Shown: positions 1-10,231, numbered from the stretch's first letter. The stretch is 64,000 bases of DNA from Gordonia paraffinivorans NBRC 108238 (GCF_000344155.1 NZ_BAOQ01000001.1:1-64000); one strand, 5' to 3'. Made by a program: numbers and translations. The notes: generated by a model from the letters alone, not told the origin.

Positions 1-261
1 CAGGACGTGACGGGCGCGAAGGCGCCGGATCCGGCGTACGGGCGACGCGCATCGACGCGGCACCCGGGTGTGGGCGGGCGCACACGACCTGCGCCGACGG
101 CCCGCACCGGCGTCGACTACCGTGGCGGGTATCCCGCCGCCGGCGCCATGCGTGGCTCGGCGTCCCCGGGATGGCGGGCGGGCGCGCACCAGCCGCGTAC
201 GTCGCGGTCCGCCGATCCCGGGCGCGGCAGGTCGTCCCACGGCCGCGCGGGACGCCGCTGA
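1..261 (+). CDS. ftsW: probable C-terminal tail of FtsW (partial)
   Basis: A frame is open from base 1 to a TGA at 259-261. It encodes an Arg/Pro/Gly-rich, low-complexity hydrophilic peptide with no recognisable domain. FtsW, the SEDS peptidoglycan polymerase of the division site, ends in a long basic cytoplasmic tail in mycobacteria and lies directly upstream of murG. Position, strand and composition therefore fit the 3' end of ftsW. There is no membrane segment or catalytic motif in view, so the call rests on gene order alone. All three forward frames are open over part of this stretch because of the high GC content, so the frame choice is also uncertain. Confidence 0.45.
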   Translation, partial: QDVTGAKAPDPAYGRRASTRHPGVGGRTRPAPTARTGVDYRGGYPAAGAMRGSASPGWRAGAHQPRTSRSADPGRGRSSHGRAGRR

Positions 262-311
262 CGAAGGCGGGACAGACGTGCACAGTGGCTGGGGATGGAG
301 TGACGACGCCG

Positions 312-1505
312 GTGAGTTCGGCTGCAGGACAATCTGATAAGACCGGAACGCCGAACGGGCGAGGCCTGTCGGTCGTGGTCGCCGGTGGCGGCACGGCCGG
401 GCACATCGAACCCGCGCTCGCCGTGGCCGACGCCATCCGGCGCCTCGACCCGACCGCACGCGTCACCGCTCTCGGCACCAGGCGCGGGCTCGAGGTCGAC
501 CTCGTCCCCGAGCGTGGCTACGACCTCCGGCTGATCCCGCCGGTCCCGCTGCCCCGCAAGCCCGGGGTCGAGCTCGCGAAGACGCCGGGCAGGCTGGTGT
601 CCTCGGTCGCGGCGACGCGCAAGGTCCTCGCCGACGTCGACGCCGACGTCGTGATCGGTTTCGGCGGCTATGTGTCGGTCCCGGCCTACCTCGCCGCCCG
701 CATGCACCTGCGCGGCCGTCGCCGCGTCCCCATCGTGATCCACGAGGCCAATGCCTCGGCCGGCATCGCGAACAAGGTCGGCGCGCGATTCGCCGACCGC
801 ATCCTGGCCGCGGTCGAGGGTTCCGGTCTCGACGCGACCGTCGTCGGCATGCCGGTCCGGGGTGCCCTCACCGAACTCGACCGGCCCGCGCTGCGAGCGA
901 AGGCGCGCCACTACTTCGGGCTCGACGAGCACGCCCCGACGCTGCTGGTGTTCGGCGGTTCGCAGGGCGCCCAGCGTCTCAACGCGGCCGTCTCCGGCGC
1001 CGCCGAGGCCCTGGGCAAGGCCGGTATCGGCGTCCTCCACGCCTACGGCCCCAAGAACTCGATCGACCCGGTGGCGGTCGACGGCGCGCCGCCGTACCGC
1101 GCGGTCAGCTACCTCAAGCGGATGGATCTCGCCTACGCCGCCGCCGACTTGGTGATGTGCCGGTCCGGCGCGATGACGGTCGCCGAGGTCTCGGCGACCG
1201 GGCTGCCGGCGATCTACGTCCCGCTGCCGCACGGCAACGGCGAGCAGCGACTCAACGCGCGGCCGGTCGTCGAGGCGGGCGGCGGGTTGCTCGTCGAGGA
1301 CTCCGAGGTGGATGCGGAATACGTCGAGCGCGAGGTGATCGCGCTCCTGCAGGATTCCGAACGACTGCAGAAGATGTCGGCGGCCGCAGCCGGGACCGGG
1401 CATCGGGACGCGGCCGCGGTGGTGGCGGAGGCCGCTCTCGAGCTCGCGCGCGACCACCGCGCGAACACCGGTGGGGCCTCGCGGCGATCGGCACGGCGGC
1501 GGTGA
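312..1505 (+). CDS. murG: UDP-GlcNAc:lipid I N-acetylglucosaminyltransferase MurG
   Basis: Membrane-associated GT-B glycosyltransferase that converts lipid I to lipid II at the inner face of the membrane, the last cytoplasmic step of peptidoglycan synthesis. The N-terminal glycine loop GGGTAGH (about residues 25-31) and the C-terminal block with GAMTVAEV and the [12 protein letters not shown]-GlcNAc site are intact. The length of 397 aa is normal for actinobacteria. The start is uncertain: GTG at 312 has a GGAG about 11 nt upstream, while in-frame GTGs at 285 and 300 would only lengthen the disordered N-terminus. It is followed by murC after a 74-bp gap, in the usual dcw order. Confidence 0.93.
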   Translation: MSSAAGQSDKTGTPNGRGLSVVVAGGGTAGHIEPALAVADAIRRLDPTARVTALGTRRGLEVDLVPERGYDLRLIPPVPLPRKPGVELAKTPGRLVSSVAATRKVLADVDADVVIGFGGYVSVPAYLAARMHLRGRRRVPIVIHEANASAGIANKVGARFADRILAAVEGSGLDATVVGMPVRGALTELDRPALRAKARHYFGLDEHAPTLLVFGGSQGAQRLNAAVSGAAEALGKAGIGVLHAYGPKNSIDPVAVDGAPPYRAVSYLKRMDLAYAAADLVMCRSGAMTVAEVSATGLPAIYVPLPHGNGEQRLNARPVVEAGGGLLVEDSEVDAEYVEREVIALLQDSERLQKMSAAAAGTGHRDAAAVVAEAALELARDHRANTGGASRRSARRR

Positions 1506-1579
1506 CGGGCAGACGTGGCGGTGAGATCGGTGACGCGGCAGACGACAACGGGTCGGGACACGACGCGGGAGGTGACGAC

Positions 1580-3151
1580 ATGAGCAACACGACCGGCGGG
1601 GAGCTGCCCCCGGAGCTGTCCCGGGTGCACATGGTCGGCATCGGCGGCGCGGGGATGTCCGGACTCGCACGCATCCTGCTGGCGCGCGGCGGCCAGGTGT
1701 CCGGCTCCGACGCCAAGAACAGCCGCGCCATCCTCGAACTCCGCACCCGCGGGGCGCGCGTCCAGGTGGGGCACGATCCCTCCGCCCTCGACCAGATCCC
1801 CGGCGGCCCGTCGGTGGTCGTGACCACGCACGCGGCGATCCCCAAGACCAACCCCGAGTTGGTGGCGGCCCGGTCCCGGGGGATCCCGATCCTGCTGCGG
1901 CCCCGGGTGCTGGCACAGCTGATGGAGGGGCAGCGGACCCTGCTGATCGCCGGGACCCACGGCAAGACGTCGACGACCTCGATGTCCGTCGTGGTCCTGC
2001 AGCACGCCGGCAGCGACCCGTCCTTCGCCATCGGCGGCGAGCTCAACGAGTCCGGCACCAACGCCCACCACGGCGGCGACCCGGTGTTCGTCGCCGAGGC
2101 CGACGAGAGCGACGGTTCGCTGCTCGAGTACACCGCCGACGTCGTGGCGGTGACCAACATCGAATCCGACCACCTGGACTTCTTCGGGTCGGTCGAGGCC
2201 TACGTGCAGGTGTTCGACGACTTCACCGGACACATCCGCAGCGGCGGCACGCTGATCGTCTGCCTCGACGACCCGGGCTCGGCGGCGCTCGCCGGCCGGG
2301 TGTCCGCGACGCTCGCCGACCGCGGTGTCACCGTGCTCGGTTACGGTCGCGGAACCCACGCCGACCTCGCGCCCGGCGTGCCCAACGCTGCGACGCTCCT
2401 GTCCTGGGAGGCCCACGGGAGCGGGGGAGCGGCCCGTGTCCGCTTCGACGCCCCGGTCGCCGCGGGCACGACGCCGGTGGAGCGCGAGCTGGTCCTCCCG
2501 CTGCCGGGAGAACACATGGCGCTCAACGCGATCGCCGCGATCATCGGTGCCGTGCGGGTCACCGGCGCCTCGGAGGCACGGCGCGCCGAGACCCTCGACC
2601 GCATCCTGACCGGCATCGGGGCCTTCGGCGGCGTGCACCGCAGGTTCGAGTACCGCGGCCGCCGCGGCGGGGTGGAGGTCATCGACGACTACGCCCATCA
2701 CCCGACCGAGGTGCGGTCGGTGCTGACCGCGGCGCAGGCGATGCTGGCCGCGCGGGGCGGCCCGGACGGTACCCGCGGTCGCGTCATCGCCGTCTTCCAG
2801 CCGCACCTGTACTCGCGGACGGTCGAGTTCGCCGACGAGTTCGCCGCCGCCCTCGACCTCGCGGACGCGGTGGTGGTCGCCGACGTCTACGGGGCGCGCG
2901 AGGAGCCGATCCCCGGCGTGAGCGGCCGGACGATCGCCGACAAGCTGACCTCCCCGGCGCTGTTCGCCCCGGATCTGTCCCGGCTCGCCGACCAGGTGGC
3001 CGGGCTCGCCCGGCCCGGCGACGTCGTCCTCACGCTCGGGGCCGGCGACATCACCATGCAGGGGCCGGAGATCCTCGCCGCGCTCGGTGCCCGGGAATCG
3101 GGTGAGGGGACCGGCGATCACGCCGGCGACCTCACGGGACGGGTGTCGTGA
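1580..3151 (+). CDS. murC: UDP-N-acetylmuramate--L-alanine ligase MurC
   Basis: ATP-dependent Mur ligase that adds L-Ala to UDP-MurNAc in the cytoplasm. The product is 523 aa. The N-terminal Rossmann domain carries the [11 protein letters not shown] loop (about residues 18-28), and the central ATPase domain carries the P-loop AGTHGKTST (about 124-132). The C-terminal Mur ligase domain includes the DDYAHHPTE motif. The ATG at 1580 is chosen because a GGGAGGTGA ribosome site lies just upstream. The stop overlaps the ftsQ start (GTGA), so the two are translationally coupled. No murB or ddl lies between murC and ftsQ, as is usual in this order. Confidence 0.96.
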   Translation: MSNTTGGELPPELSRVHMVGIGGAGMSGLARILLARGGQVSGSDAKNSRAILELRTRGARVQVGHDPSALDQIPGGPSVVVTTHAAIPKTNPELVAARSRGIPILLRPRVLAQLMEGQRTLLIAGTHGKTSTTSMSVVVLQHAGSDPSFAIGGELNESGTNAHHGGDPVFVAEADESDGSLLEYTADVVAVTNIESDHLDFFGSVEAYVQVFDDFTGHIRSGGTLIVCLDDPGSAALAGRVSATLADRGVTVLGYGRGTHADLAPGVPNAATLLSWEAHGSGGAARVRFDAPVAAGTTPVERELVLPLPGEHMALNAIAAIIGAVRVTGASEARRAETLDRILTGIGAFGGVHRRFEYRGRRGGVEVIDDYAHHPTEVRSVLTAAQAMLAARGGPDGTRGRVIAVFQPHLYSRTVEFADEFAAALDLADAVVVADVYGAREEPIPGVSGRTIADKLTSPALFAPDLSRLADQVAGLARPGDVVLTLGAGDITMQGPEILAALGARESGEGTGDHAGDLTGRVS

Positions 3152-3849
3152 TCGGCTGGCCCACCCGCCGCCGGTCGCGCCTGCTGCTCGGCACGCTGAT
3201 GGTCGTCGCCGCGGGGGTGGGCCTGGTCCTGATCGCCTATCTGACACCGCTGATGTCGGTGCGGAGCACCGACATCCGGGAGAGCGGTTCGGTGCCGACC
3301 GACGAGATCCTGCGCGCGGCGGCGGTCCCGCACGGGACGCCGCTGCTGCAGGTCGACACCAAGGCGGTCGCCCAGCGGATCGCGACCATCCCGACCGTCG
3401 AGTCCGTGCGCGTGCAGCGCGCCTACCCGTCGACGTTGCGGATCACCGTCACCGAACGCGTGCCGACGGTGATCGTGAAGTCCGGCGACGAGGTCCACGT
3501 CCTCGACCGGTCGGGAGTGTCGTTCCTGCACTACGACAAGACCCAGGGCGTGCCGCCCGAGGTCCTCAAGCTCCCCGTTCTCGAGACGCCCAACCCCGGA
3601 CCGGCCGACCCGACCACCCGGGAGGCGATCACGGCGGTCGCCGGGCTGCCGGATCCGTTGCGGGAACAGGTGATCCGGGTCAGTGCGCGGTCCCCGGTGG
3701 ACATCACGTTCATCCTCACCGAGAACCGGCGGGTCATCTGGGGAGACGCCGACCGCGGGGCGGACAAGGCCAGAACTCTCACCTACCTGTTGAGACGTGA
3801 GGCCAAGGAGTACAACGTCACGAGTCCGGAATTCCCCTCCTACAAGTGA
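3148..3849 (+). CDS. ftsQ: cell division protein FtsQ (POTRA domain)
   Basis: Single-pass division protein that links FtsZ-ring components with the septal peptidoglycan synthase through FtsL and FtsB. The product is 233 aa, with a short basic cytoplasmic tail, one transmembrane helix (about residues 12-34) and an extracellular POTRA domain starting near [10 protein letters not shown]. The beta-domain follows to the C-terminus. The GTG start overlaps the murC TGA. The protein is at the short end for the family. It is followed by a 289-bp spacer carrying the ftsZ promoter region. Confidence 0.93.
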   Translation: MIGWPTRRRSRLLLGTLMVVAAGVGLVLIAYLTPLMSVRSTDIRESGSVPTDEILRAAAVPHGTPLLQVDTKAVAQRIATIPTVESVRVQRAYPSTLRITVTERVPTVIVKSGDEVHVLDRSGVSFLHYDKTQGVPPEVLKLPVLETPNPGPADPTTREAITAVAGLPDPLREQVIRVSARSPVDITFILTENRRVIWGDADRGADKARTLTYLLRREAKEYNVTSPEFPSYK

Positions 3850-3995
3850 TCACGGCCGCCGTGGGTCGCCGCTGACCTCACGTTTTCCCGGGATCGCACG
3901 CGACTGCGGGAATTTCGCACCGCGACTTGCCGACACGCCGGGCGTGAATCTGGATACCGGGGCCCGCGGTGCATAGCGTCTCTATCACCAACCAC

Positions 3996-4032
3996 TTGAC
4001 ATAACTCTAAATCTATGGTTCAGGTTTAGGGT
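3996..4032 (+). promoter_or_regulatory. candidate ftsZ promoter/operator region
   Basis: The 289-bp ftsQ-ftsZ spacer contains an AT-rich island in otherwise GC-rich DNA. It has a perfect TTGACA at 3996-4001. Two possible -10 elements follow, TATGGT at 4014 and TAGGGT at 4027, but neither is at the ideal 16-18 bp spacing. The same island holds an imperfect inverted repeat, TCTAAATC-N9-GGTTTAGG (about 4006-4030), that could be an operator. Which -10 is used cannot be decided from sequence. Confidence 0.45.
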
Positions 4033-4138
4033 TTTGTCGACACCCGAGACGGGGTCCGGCAGGCGGTGAACCCGCCGTTCACGCCGCGGCACCGGCACCG
4101 AAACATCGAGCACGACCCATTACGAGGAAGGCGAGCGC

Positions 4139-5311
4139 ATGACGCCACCGCACAACTACCTGGCCGTCATCAAGGTCGTCGGCATCGGCGGCGGCGGCGT
4201 GAATGCCGTCAACCGCATGATCGAGCAGGGGCTCAAGGGAGTCGAGTTCATCGCGATCAACACCGACGCGCAGGCCCTGCTGATGAGCGACGCCGACGTC
4301 AAGCTCGACGTGGGCCGTGACTCCACCCGCGGCCTGGGCGCCGGCGCCGACCCCGAGGTCGGCCGTCGCGCCGCCGAGGACGCGCGCGACGAGATCGAGG
4401 AGCTCCTCAAGGGCGCCGACATGGTCTTCGTGACCGCGGGCGAGGGAGGCGGCACCGGCACCGGCGGCGCACCTGTCGTCGCGCAGATCGCGCGCAAGCT
4501 CGGCGCGCTGACCGTCGGCGTCGTCACGCGGCCGTTCTCCTTCGAGGGCAAGCGTCGCGGCAACCAGGCCGAGGCCGGCATCGCCGCGCTGCGCGAGTCG
4601 TGCGACACCCTGATCGTCATCCCGAACGACCGCCTGCTGCAGCTCGGCGACGCCAACGTCAGCCTCATGGACGCCTTCCGCAGTGCCGACGAGGTGCTGC
4701 TCAACGGCGTGCAGGGCATCACCGACCTGATCACCACGCCGGGCCTGATCAACGTCGACTTCGCCGACGTCAAGGGCGTCATGAGCGATGCCGGCAGCGC
4801 TCTGATGGGCATCGGTTCGGCCCGCGGCGAGGACCGGGCCAAGAAGGCCGCCGAGGCGGCGATCAACTCGCCGCTGCTCGAGGCCTCGATGGAGGGCGCG
4901 CGCGGCGTGCTGATCTCGATCGCCGGCGGCAGCGACCTCGGCCTGTTCGAGATCCACAACGCGGCCACCCAGGTGCAGGAGGCCGCACACGAGGACGCCA
5001 ACATCATCTTCGGCACCGTGATCGACGACAACCTCGGCGACGAGGTCCGCGTGACCGTCATCGCGGCCGGCTTCGACGGCGGCGCGCCGCGCAAGCGCAC
5101 CGACACCCCGGCCGCCGCCGGGCGTTCGGGCGTGGCCGCGGGCCAGGCCGGCGCCGTGTCGGCCCCGCCGAAGAACGACCCGCTGTTCGGCGAGATGCCG
5201 AAGAGCTCGGGCGACCCGTTCGGCTCCGACCGCGAGCCCGAGCCGCCGCGCCGCAACACCGTGCATCTCGACGACGACGACGTCGACGTGCCGTCCTTCA
5301 TGAAGCGCTGA
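4139..5311 (+). CDS. ftsZ: cell division GTPase FtsZ
   Basis: Tubulin-like GTPase that forms the Z-ring. The product is 390 aa, with the signature GGGTGTG at residues 103-109 and the N-terminal [15 protein letters not shown] nucleotide-binding segment. The globular core ends near residue 315. A linker of about 60 residues leads to the conserved C-terminal peptide [13 protein letters not shown], which in mycobacteria binds FtsW and SepF. The ATG start has a good ACGAGGAAG ribosome site. The stop is 6 bp before pgeF. Confidence 0.99.
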   Translation: MTPPHNYLAVIKVVGIGGGGVNAVNRMIEQGLKGVEFIAINTDAQALLMSDADVKLDVGRDSTRGLGAGADPEVGRRAAEDARDEIEELLKGADMVFVTAGEGGGTGTGGAPVVAQIARKLGALTVGVVTRPFSFEGKRRGNQAEAGIAALRESCDTLIVIPNDRLLQLGDANVSLMDAFRSADEVLLNGVQGITDLITTPGLINVDFADVKGVMSDAGSALMGIGSARGEDRAKKAAEAAINSPLLEASMEGARGVLISIAGGSDLGLFEIHNAATQVQEAAHEDANIIFGTVIDDNLGDEVRVTVIAAGFDGGAPRKRTDTPAAAGRSGVAAGQAGAVSAPPKNDPLFGEMPKSSGDPFGSDREPEPPRRNTVHLDDDDVDVPSFMKR

Positions 5312-5317
5312 CCCGCG

Positions 5318-6040
5318 ATGCGGGTACGTCGCGTCGTCACCACGCGTGCCGGCGGCGTCTCGGTGGCACCGTATGACTCGTTCAATCTCGGTGACCACGT
5401 CGGAGACGACCCCGCCGCGGTGGCCGCCAACCGGAAACGGCTCGCCGAGCAGATCGGGCTCGAGGAGTCCTCGGTCGTCTGGATGGAGCAGATCCACAGC
5501 CGCAACGTGACCGTCGTCGACGGTCCGGTGCAGGGCGCGGTCCCGGCGACCGACGCGCTCGTCACGGCCACCCCGGGGCTCGCGCTCGCGGTGTTGTCGG
5601 CGGACTGCGTGCCGGTGCTCCTCAGCGACGACGAGGCGGGTGTCATCGCCGGCGTCCACGCCGGACGCGTGGGCGCCCGGATCGGCATCGTCCCGGAGAC
5701 CTTGCGCGTCATGGTCGAGCTCGGGGCGAAGATCGAACGCATCGGCGCGTTCCTCGGGCCGGCCGCGAGCGGCGAGCACTACGAGGTGCCGCCGGACATG
5801 CAGGCCGACGTGGAGAGGCATCTGCCGGGTTCGGCGTCGCGCACCCGGAAGGGGACGACGGGCCTCGACCTTCGTGCCGGGCTGCGGCGCCAGCTCCTCG
5901 AGGCCGGCGTCGCCGCGGTGGCGGTCGACCCCCGCTGCACGATCTCCGATCCCGACCTCTTCAGCCACCGCCGTGGCGCACCGACCGGCCGGCTGGCCTC
6001 GGTGATCTGGATGGACGAGAGCGAACCCGACGGGCGCTGA
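5318..6040 (+). CDS. pgeF: PgeF/YfiH-family (LACC1-type) purine nucleoside phosphorylase / peptidoglycan-editing protein
   Basis: Member of the YfiH/YlmD/LACC1 multicopper-fold family, 240 aa. Characterised homologues act as purine nucleoside phosphorylases or prevent misincorporation during peptidoglycan synthesis. Visible motifs are SADCVPVLL with the conserved Cys, the metal-ligand region GVHAGRVGARIG, and a C-terminal CTISDPDLFSHRR. The usual HAGWRG reads HAGRVG here. The gene starts 6 bp after ftsZ, so it is in the division operon. Its position between ftsZ and the yggS-type gene is conserved in Mycobacteriales. Confidence 0.88.
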   Translation: MRVRRVVTTRAGGVSVAPYDSFNLGDHVGDDPAAVAANRKRLAEQIGLEESSVVWMEQIHSRNVTVVDGPVQGAVPATDALVTATPGLALAVLSADCVPVLLSDDEAGVIAGVHAGRVGARIGIVPETLRVMVELGAKIERIGAFLGPAASGEHYEVPPDMQADVERHLPGSASRTRKGTTGLDLRAGLRRQLLEAGVAAVAVDPRCTISDPDLFSHRRGAPTGRLASVIWMDESEPDGR

Positions 6041-6095
6041 CGCCCGGGCGAAACGCCCTCGAAAACCTTTGTCACAGCGGAGAATGATCAGGGAC

Positions 6096-6848
6096 ATGAA
6101 CGATTCACCCGATGCCCGTACCGCCGAACTGTCCGAGCGCCTGCAGGCGGTCCGCGACCGGCTCGACGCGGCGCTCGCCGCCGCGGACCGGCCGGCCGGC
6201 TCGTGCACGCTGCTGGTGGTCACCAAGTTCTTCCCGGCCGACGACGTGCGCCGGCTGCTCTCGCTGGGCGTGTGCGAGTTCGGCGAGTCGCGCGAGCCGG
6301 AGGCCGGCCGCAAGGTCGCCGAGGTGCTCGCGGACTGGCATCCGGCCGATCCGGGTGACGCGCCCGCGTTCGACATGATCGGCACCGTCCAGTCCAAGAA
6401 GGCGCGCTCGATCGCGCGCTGGGCCCGGACGGTGCACTCGGTGGACCGCCCGAAGGTCGCCGACGCCCTCGACCGCGCGGCCCGCGCCGCGCTCGACGAG
6501 GGGGAGCGGACCGACCCGCTCGGCGTGCTGCTGCAGGTGAGCCTCGACGGCGATCCGCAACGCGGCGGCGTCGTGGAGGCGGAGTTGTCAGCGCTCGCCG
6601 ATCGGATCTGCGCGGCCGATGCCCTGAGTCTGCGCGGCCTGATGGTGATCGCCCCGCTGCACGGCGAGCCGGAGCACTGGATGGCCGAAACGGCCCGTAT
6701 CCACACCGCTTTTCGCGACAGGTACCCCGACGCGGCCGAGCTTTCGGCAGGGATGAGCGGCGACATGGAGATCGCGGTCGCAGCAGGCTCGACATGCGTG
6801 CGTGTCGGAACCGCGATCATGGGCGAGCGGCCGCTACTCTCTCAGTAA
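6096..6848 (+). CDS. YggS-family PLP homeostasis protein
   Basis: COG0325 single-domain PLP-binding TIM-barrel protein that buffers free pyridoxal phosphate. It has no established catalytic activity. The product is 250 aa from ATG 6096. The PLP lysine is Lys44 in VVTKFF, and the C-terminal phosphate-binding region reads LSAGMSGDMEIAVAAGSTCVRVGTAI. An alternative ATG at 6084 sits almost directly on a GGAGA; homologue length favours 6096. The gene is conserved between pgeF and sepF. Confidence 0.9.
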   Translation: MNDSPDARTAELSERLQAVRDRLDAALAAADRPAGSCTLLVVTKFFPADDVRRLLSLGVCEFGESREPEAGRKVAEVLADWHPADPGDAPAFDMIGTVQSKKARSIARWARTVHSVDRPKVADALDRAARAALDEGERTDPLGVLLQVSLDGDPQRGGVVEAELSALADRICAADALSLRGLMVIAPLHGEPEHWMAETARIHTAFRDRYPDAAELSAGMSGDMEIAVAAGSTCVRVGTAIMGERPLLSQ

Positions 6849-6953
6849 TCACATTGGTAACAGCAGAACCAAGTGACACAACAAGCTCAAATGACATCAG
6901 AAGCACCATCCGGCACGGCTGCACACCGGCGACGCACGACAGAGAGGCCGCTC

Positions 6954-7640
6954 ATGACCACGATGCAGAAGTTCAAGGCATACTTCGGCATGGTGCCGCC
7001 CAGCGAGTACGAGGACGACTACCTCGAGGAGGCGGCACCCTCGCACCGTCCGGCGTCGCGTGAGCGTGTGTACCGCGACGAGTACTACGGCGACTCGTCG
7101 TACGACGCCGGCTACGAGTCCTCGGCCGGCTACCGCGACGAGATGGCCTACGACGACCGCTTCGAGCCCGCGTACGAGATGGCCGGTGACTTCGCGCCCG
7201 AATTCGCCTACGCCGCACCACGTCCCGTCTCGGAGGCCCCGATGCGTCCCTCGGGTCGTCTCGAGCCGCTGCAGCGTTCGTCGAGTGCCGCCATCCGCGC
7301 CGCGTCGTCGCGTCCGGTCGCCGAACACCGCGACTTCGAGCGCGTCTTCCCGGAGGGTCCGTTGCAGAAGATCACCACGCTCCGCCCGTCGGACTACAGC
7401 GAGGCCCGCACGATCGGCGAGCGCTTCCGCGACGGCAACCCGGTCATCATGGACCTCGTCGACATGAGCAACGACGACGCCAAGCGTCTCGTCGACTTCG
7501 CCGCCGGACTGGCCTTCGCGCTGCGCGGTTCCTTCGACAAGGTCGCCACCAAGGTGTTCCTGCTGTCGCCGGCCGACATCGACGTCTCGCCCGAGGACCG
7601 TCGCAAGATCGCCGAGACCGGCTTCTACAACCACGCCTGA
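6954..7640 (+). CDS. sepF: cell division protein SepF
   Basis: FtsZ-associated protein that anchors the Z-ring to the membrane; it is essential in actinobacteria, which lack FtsA. The product is 228 aa. The N-terminal amphipathic membrane-targeting segment starts [14 protein letters not shown] Tyr/Asp-rich flexible linker follows (about residues 20-125), then the C-terminal dimerising core from about 130. The ATG at 6954 is chosen because it gives the canonical N-terminus and has AGAGAGG upstream. In-frame codons further upstream would add a non-conserved extension. Confidence 0.95.
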   Translation: MTTMQKFKAYFGMVPPSEYEDDYLEEAAPSHRPASRERVYRDEYYGDSSYDAGYESSAGYRDEMAYDDRFEPAYEMAGDFAPEFAYAAPRPVSEAPMRPSGRLEPLQRSSSAAIRAASSRPVAEHRDFERVFPEGPLQKITTLRPSDYSEARTIGERFRDGNPVIMDLVDMSNDDAKRLVDFAAGLAFALRGSFDKVATKVFLLSPADIDVSPEDRRKIAETGFYNHA

Positions 7641-7696
7641 CCGGCGTGGGCACCCTCGGTTCGCACTCGCCGGTGATCTTCAGGCAGTCTTGACGC

Positions 7697-7993
7697 GTGG
7701 CTGCGATTCTGTTGGGCGTCTTGTATTACGTCCTGTTGGTCTTCTGGTTGCTGCTCCTCGGACGCCTCGTCGTCGAGTTGGTGCGCACGTTCGCCCGCGA
7801 CTGGCGCCCCACCGGGGTGGCGGTCGTGATCATCGAGTCGGTGTTCACGGTGACCGATCCTCCGATCAAGGCCCTGCGGCGCGTCCTCCCGCCGATCCCG
7901 TTGGGTCCGATCCGGCTCGACCTGTCCCTGATGATCGTCATGCTGGTGGTCATCATCGCGATGAACGTGGTGGGCGGGTTCGCCGGCCGCTGA
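7697..7993 (+). CDS. YggT-family membrane protein
   Basis: Small membrane protein of 98 aa in the YggT/Ycf19 family. It has two hydrophobic helices: residues 2-26, then a loop containing TDPPIKALRRVLPP, then residues 74-96. That loop is the family signature. Genetic data in other bacteria link the family to envelope or osmotic homeostasis and division-protein placement, but its biochemistry is not established. The start is GTG. It lies between sepF and wag31 as in mycobacteria. Confidence 0.88.
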   Translation: MAAILLGVLYYVLLVFWLLLLGRLVVELVRTFARDWRPTGVAVVIIESVFTVTDPPIKALRRVLPPIPLGPIRLDLSLMIVMLVVIIAMNVVGGFAGR

Positions 7994-8090
7994 CCGACCG
8001 GCCCTCGCGAGCTGCCGGCCGATCCCGCCAAACGGGCCGAAGACGCGCCGCCCGGGACATCCCGTGGTTGGTTCATCCGCCCGGCCGACA

Positions 8091-8128
8091 CCCGGCCGGG
8101 CTGCGGGCCCATGCCCGGTTCGGCCGGG
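8091..8128 (+). terminator. candidate terminator hairpin after yggT
   Basis: CCCGGCCG at 8091-8098 pairs perfectly with CGGCCGGG at 8121-8128 across a 22-nt loop. A second copy of the left arm lies at 8080-8087. There is no T-run, so this would be an actinobacterial-type hairpin terminator. The 383-bp spacer 7994-8376 also holds GGCGATC/GATCGCC (8142-8148 with 8162-8168). Confidence 0.35.
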
Positions 8129-8236
8129 TACCTTGAGGAACGGCGATCGACTACCGTTGGTGATCGCCTCCGTCTCGCCCTTCGAACTCCCCGGTGAGAA
8201 CAAGGGGGTGCGACCCGCGGTTCGCATGTGACAGGA

Positions 8237-8290
8237 TTGGACGCCAGTTACAGTTTTTGACTGGTATGAATAGTTAGTGACAACCTGTAT
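8237..8290 (+). promoter_or_regulatory. AT-rich candidate wag31 promoter region
   Basis: The only AT-rich stretch in the 383-bp gap upstream of wag31. It contains TTGGAC (8237), TTGACT (8257) and TATGAA (8265). No pair has ideal spacing, so only the region is called. It would give a leader of roughly 90-110 nt for wag31. Confidence 0.35.
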
Positions 8291-8376
8291 TGGTCGAACG
8301 ACTCAGGTCGGGCGATCGGGGTTGGACGGTACGCCAACTGAACACAAGCTTCACCACAGACACGAGGGGAACCGAC

Positions 8377-9174
8377 ATGCGGCTGACTCCAGCTGATGTG
8401 CACAACGTCGCGTTCAGCAAACCGCCGATCGGTAAGCGCGGCTACAACGAGGATGAGGTCGATCAGTTCCTCGATTTCGTCGAGGCGGAGCTCGCCCGGC
8501 TCATCGAAGAGAACACCGACCTGAAGCAGCGGGTCGAGGAGCTCGAGGGTGAGCTCGCCGATGCCCGCTCCGGAGCCGGTGCGCCCGCTTCGGAGGAGCG
8601 CACCCAGATCTTCGCCAAGGCCCCGGCCCAGGAGGCCCCGGCCGCCGCGCCGTCCAACGACGACGCCAACGTGCGCGCCGCCCGCGTCCTCGCCCTGGCG
8701 CAGGACACCGCGGACCGTCTGACCAGCAGCGCCCGTGCCGACGCCGATGCGCTTCTCTCCGACGCGCAGACCCGTGCCGACACCCTCGTGTCCGAGGCCC
8801 AGGCCAAGTCCGACGCGATGCTCGCCGACGCCCGTCAGCGCTCCGAGGCCATCCTGGCCGACGCGCAGACCCGCTCGGAGGCGCAGCTGCGGCAGGCACA
8901 GGAGCGTGCCGACGCCCTGCAGGCCGATGCCGAGCGCAAGCACAGCGAGATCATGGGCACCATCAACCAGCAGCGCGGTGTCCTCGAAGGCCGCATCGAA
9001 CAGCTCAAGACGTTCGAGCGTGAATACCGCACCCGCCTGAAGACCTACCTGGAGTCGCAGCTCGAGGAGCTGCAGCAGCGCGGAAGTGCTGCCCCGGTGG
9101 AGGGTGGACGCCCCGACCAGTCGTTCTCGAACGATCCCGGCAGCGGCGGCTTCAGCAGCTATTCGCCGAGCTGA
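8377..9174 (+). CDS. wag31: polar growth scaffold Wag31 / DivIVA
   Basis: Coiled-coil protein that marks the cell poles and directs apical peptidoglycan and mycomembrane synthesis. The product is 265 aa. The N-terminal DivIVA domain (about residues 1-60) starts [13 protein letters not shown] and contains [16 protein letters not shown] disordered Ala/Pro/Glu linker follows (about 70-105), then a long coiled coil (about 110-240) with repeated Ala/Asp/Arg heptads. The ATG at 8377 follows CGAGGGGA and matches the family N-terminus. It closes the dcw cluster. Confidence 0.96.
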   Translation: MRLTPADVHNVAFSKPPIGKRGYNEDEVDQFLDFVEAELARLIEENTDLKQRVEELEGELADARSGAGAPASEERTQIFAKAPAQEAPAAAPSNDDANVRAARVLALAQDTADRLTSSARADADALLSDAQTRADTLVSEAQAKSDAMLADARQRSEAILADAQTRSEAQLRQAQERADALQADAERKHSEIMGTINQQRGVLEGRIEQLKTFEREYRTRLKTYLESQLEELQQRGSAAPVEGGRPDQSFSNDPGSGGFSSYSPS

Positions 9175-9209
9175 CCCCGGTAGGTGGTCATGCACCCTAG
9201 GCTGGTGAT

Positions 9210-10082
9210 GTGCTGACCTTGGCCCTGGGCGCGACCCTCGTGGGGTTCGTGCTGCTCATCCTCGGTCTCGTCACCGGGACCGTGTGGCTCGCCGTCGCCT
9301 GTATCGTCATCTGTCTCCTGGGACTCGGCTTCCTGCTGGTCGACGTGTTCGCCTCCCGTGGACGGGAGAACACCCGATCACTGGAGGACTTGGTCCCGGG
9401 CGCCGCGCGTGCCGACGACGAGGACGAAGCGTTCGACGACTTCCCCGAGGACGCCGACGCCGCCTCGACGGAGTCCGCTGTCGGTGAGACGGGCGGTCGG
9501 GTCGATCCGAGTCCGACCGGCCGCGCTCCTATCGAGGCTCCCCGGTCCGAGCCGCCGACCCGCGGATTCGAGCCGAACGCCCCCGCCGGGTCGGCCCCGT
9601 ACCAGCCGCCGCCCTTCCAGCCCGGTATGGCGGATCCGGTCGACAGGCCGGGCCCGCAGTCGCCGTCCGGTCCGGTGCGTCCGGCACCGGAGCGCCGCGA
9701 GGGCACCTACGAGGACTACCTGCGTTCCGTGGGTGGCGACGCCGATCTCGGCGCCCCCTCCACGGGACCGCTGTCCTCCCCGCAGTACCGGAGTGCCGGG
9801 GGCGGTCCGCAGCAAGGGGCCGGCGCACCGCGTCCCGGGTCTGCACAGCCCGGGCCGGGACCGTCTGGCCCGCAGCGTTTCGGTCCGCCGGCGCAGCCGG
9901 GTCCCGGTTCGCAATCCGGCCCCGCTCCGCAGTCCGGCCCCGCTCCGCGACCGGCACCGGATCCGCAGGGCGGGGGAGTCCCGTCGCAGGGCGGCGAGCA
10001 GGCCGGCCCGCCGTCGGGCCGCCGGCGTCGTCCGGACTTCGATCCGCTGGACCCGAACTGGAAGCCCCCGCTCGAGGATTGA
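9210..10082 (+). CDS. two-helix membrane protein with long Pro/Gly-rich tail
   Basis: Product of 290 aa. The first 47 residues form a tight transmembrane hairpin (about 3-25 and 27-47). The remaining 240 residues are predicted disordered: first acidic, then Pro/Gly/Gln/Ser-rich, ending RRRRPDFDPLDPNWKPPLED. The position directly after wag31 matches the short membrane protein gene Rv2144c of M. tuberculosis, but the tail is much longer. It includes a tandem repeat of a six-residue unit, SGPAPQ then SGPAPR. Function is unknown. The conserved-looking C-terminus suggests a docking peptide, which is inference. Confidence 0.75.
   Translation: MLTLALGATLVGFVLLILGLVTGTVWLAVACIVICLLGLGFLLVDVFASRGRENTRSLEDLVPGAARADDEDEAFDDFPEDADAASTESAVGETGGRVDPSPTGRAPIEAPRSEPPTRGFEPNAPAGSAPYQPPPFQPGMADPVDRPGPQSPSGPVRPAPERREGTYEDYLRSVGGDADLGAPSTGPLSSPQYRSAGGGPQQGAGAPRPGSAQPGPGPSGPQRFGPPAQPGPGSQSGPAPQSGPAPRPAPDPQGGGVPSQGGEQAGPPSGRRRRPDFDPLDPNWKPPLED
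9913..9948 (+). repeat. 18-bp tandem duplication in a coding tail
   Basis: Two adjacent 18-bp units differ at one position: AATCCGGCCCCGCTCCGC at 9913-9930, then AGTCCGGCCCCGCTCCGC at 9931-9948. They encode SGPAP-type repeats in the disordered tail of the membrane protein. Confidence 0.7.
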
Positions 10083-10164
10083 CGCGACTCGAGGACCACG
10101 ACTCGAGGACCACCGCGCCCCGACGTGCCGGTGCGGCACGTCCGAGCCGCAGAACAGAACACCG

Positions 10165-10219
10165 ACGACGCCTCGCCCGCGCATCCGACACCGATTGGAT
10201 TGTGCGGGCGAGGCGTCGT
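10165..10219. terminator. 16-bp perfect stem-loop between the membrane protein gene and ileS
   Basis: ACGACGCCTCGCCCGC at 10165-10180 pairs perfectly with 10204-10219 across a 23-nt loop. It lies 82 bp after the upstream stop codon. The right arm ends directly before the candidate ileS -10, so the element probably terminates upstream transcription and insulates the T-box promoter. Confidence 0.6.
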
Positions 10220-10225
10220 TACACT
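10195..10225 (+). promoter_or_regulatory. candidate ileS promoter
   Basis: TACACT at 10220-10225 is a good TANNNT -10 element and sits immediately upstream of the T-box Stem I. TTGGAT at 10195-10200 is a possible -35, at a long 19-bp spacing. Transcription would start near 10232. Confidence 0.45.
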
Positions 10226-10231
10226 GGTTGA

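Noticed and set aside
4079..6820. Open frame of about 900 codons antisense to ftsZ-pgeF-yggS
   Set aside because: It spans several conserved genes on the other strand, has low-complexity composition and no ribosome site. It is a shadow frame.
7994..8376. A riboswitch or small RNA in the yggT-wag31 spacer
   Set aside because: Only GC-rich inverted repeats and an AT-rich promoter-like stretch are visible. No known riboswitch core was recognised.
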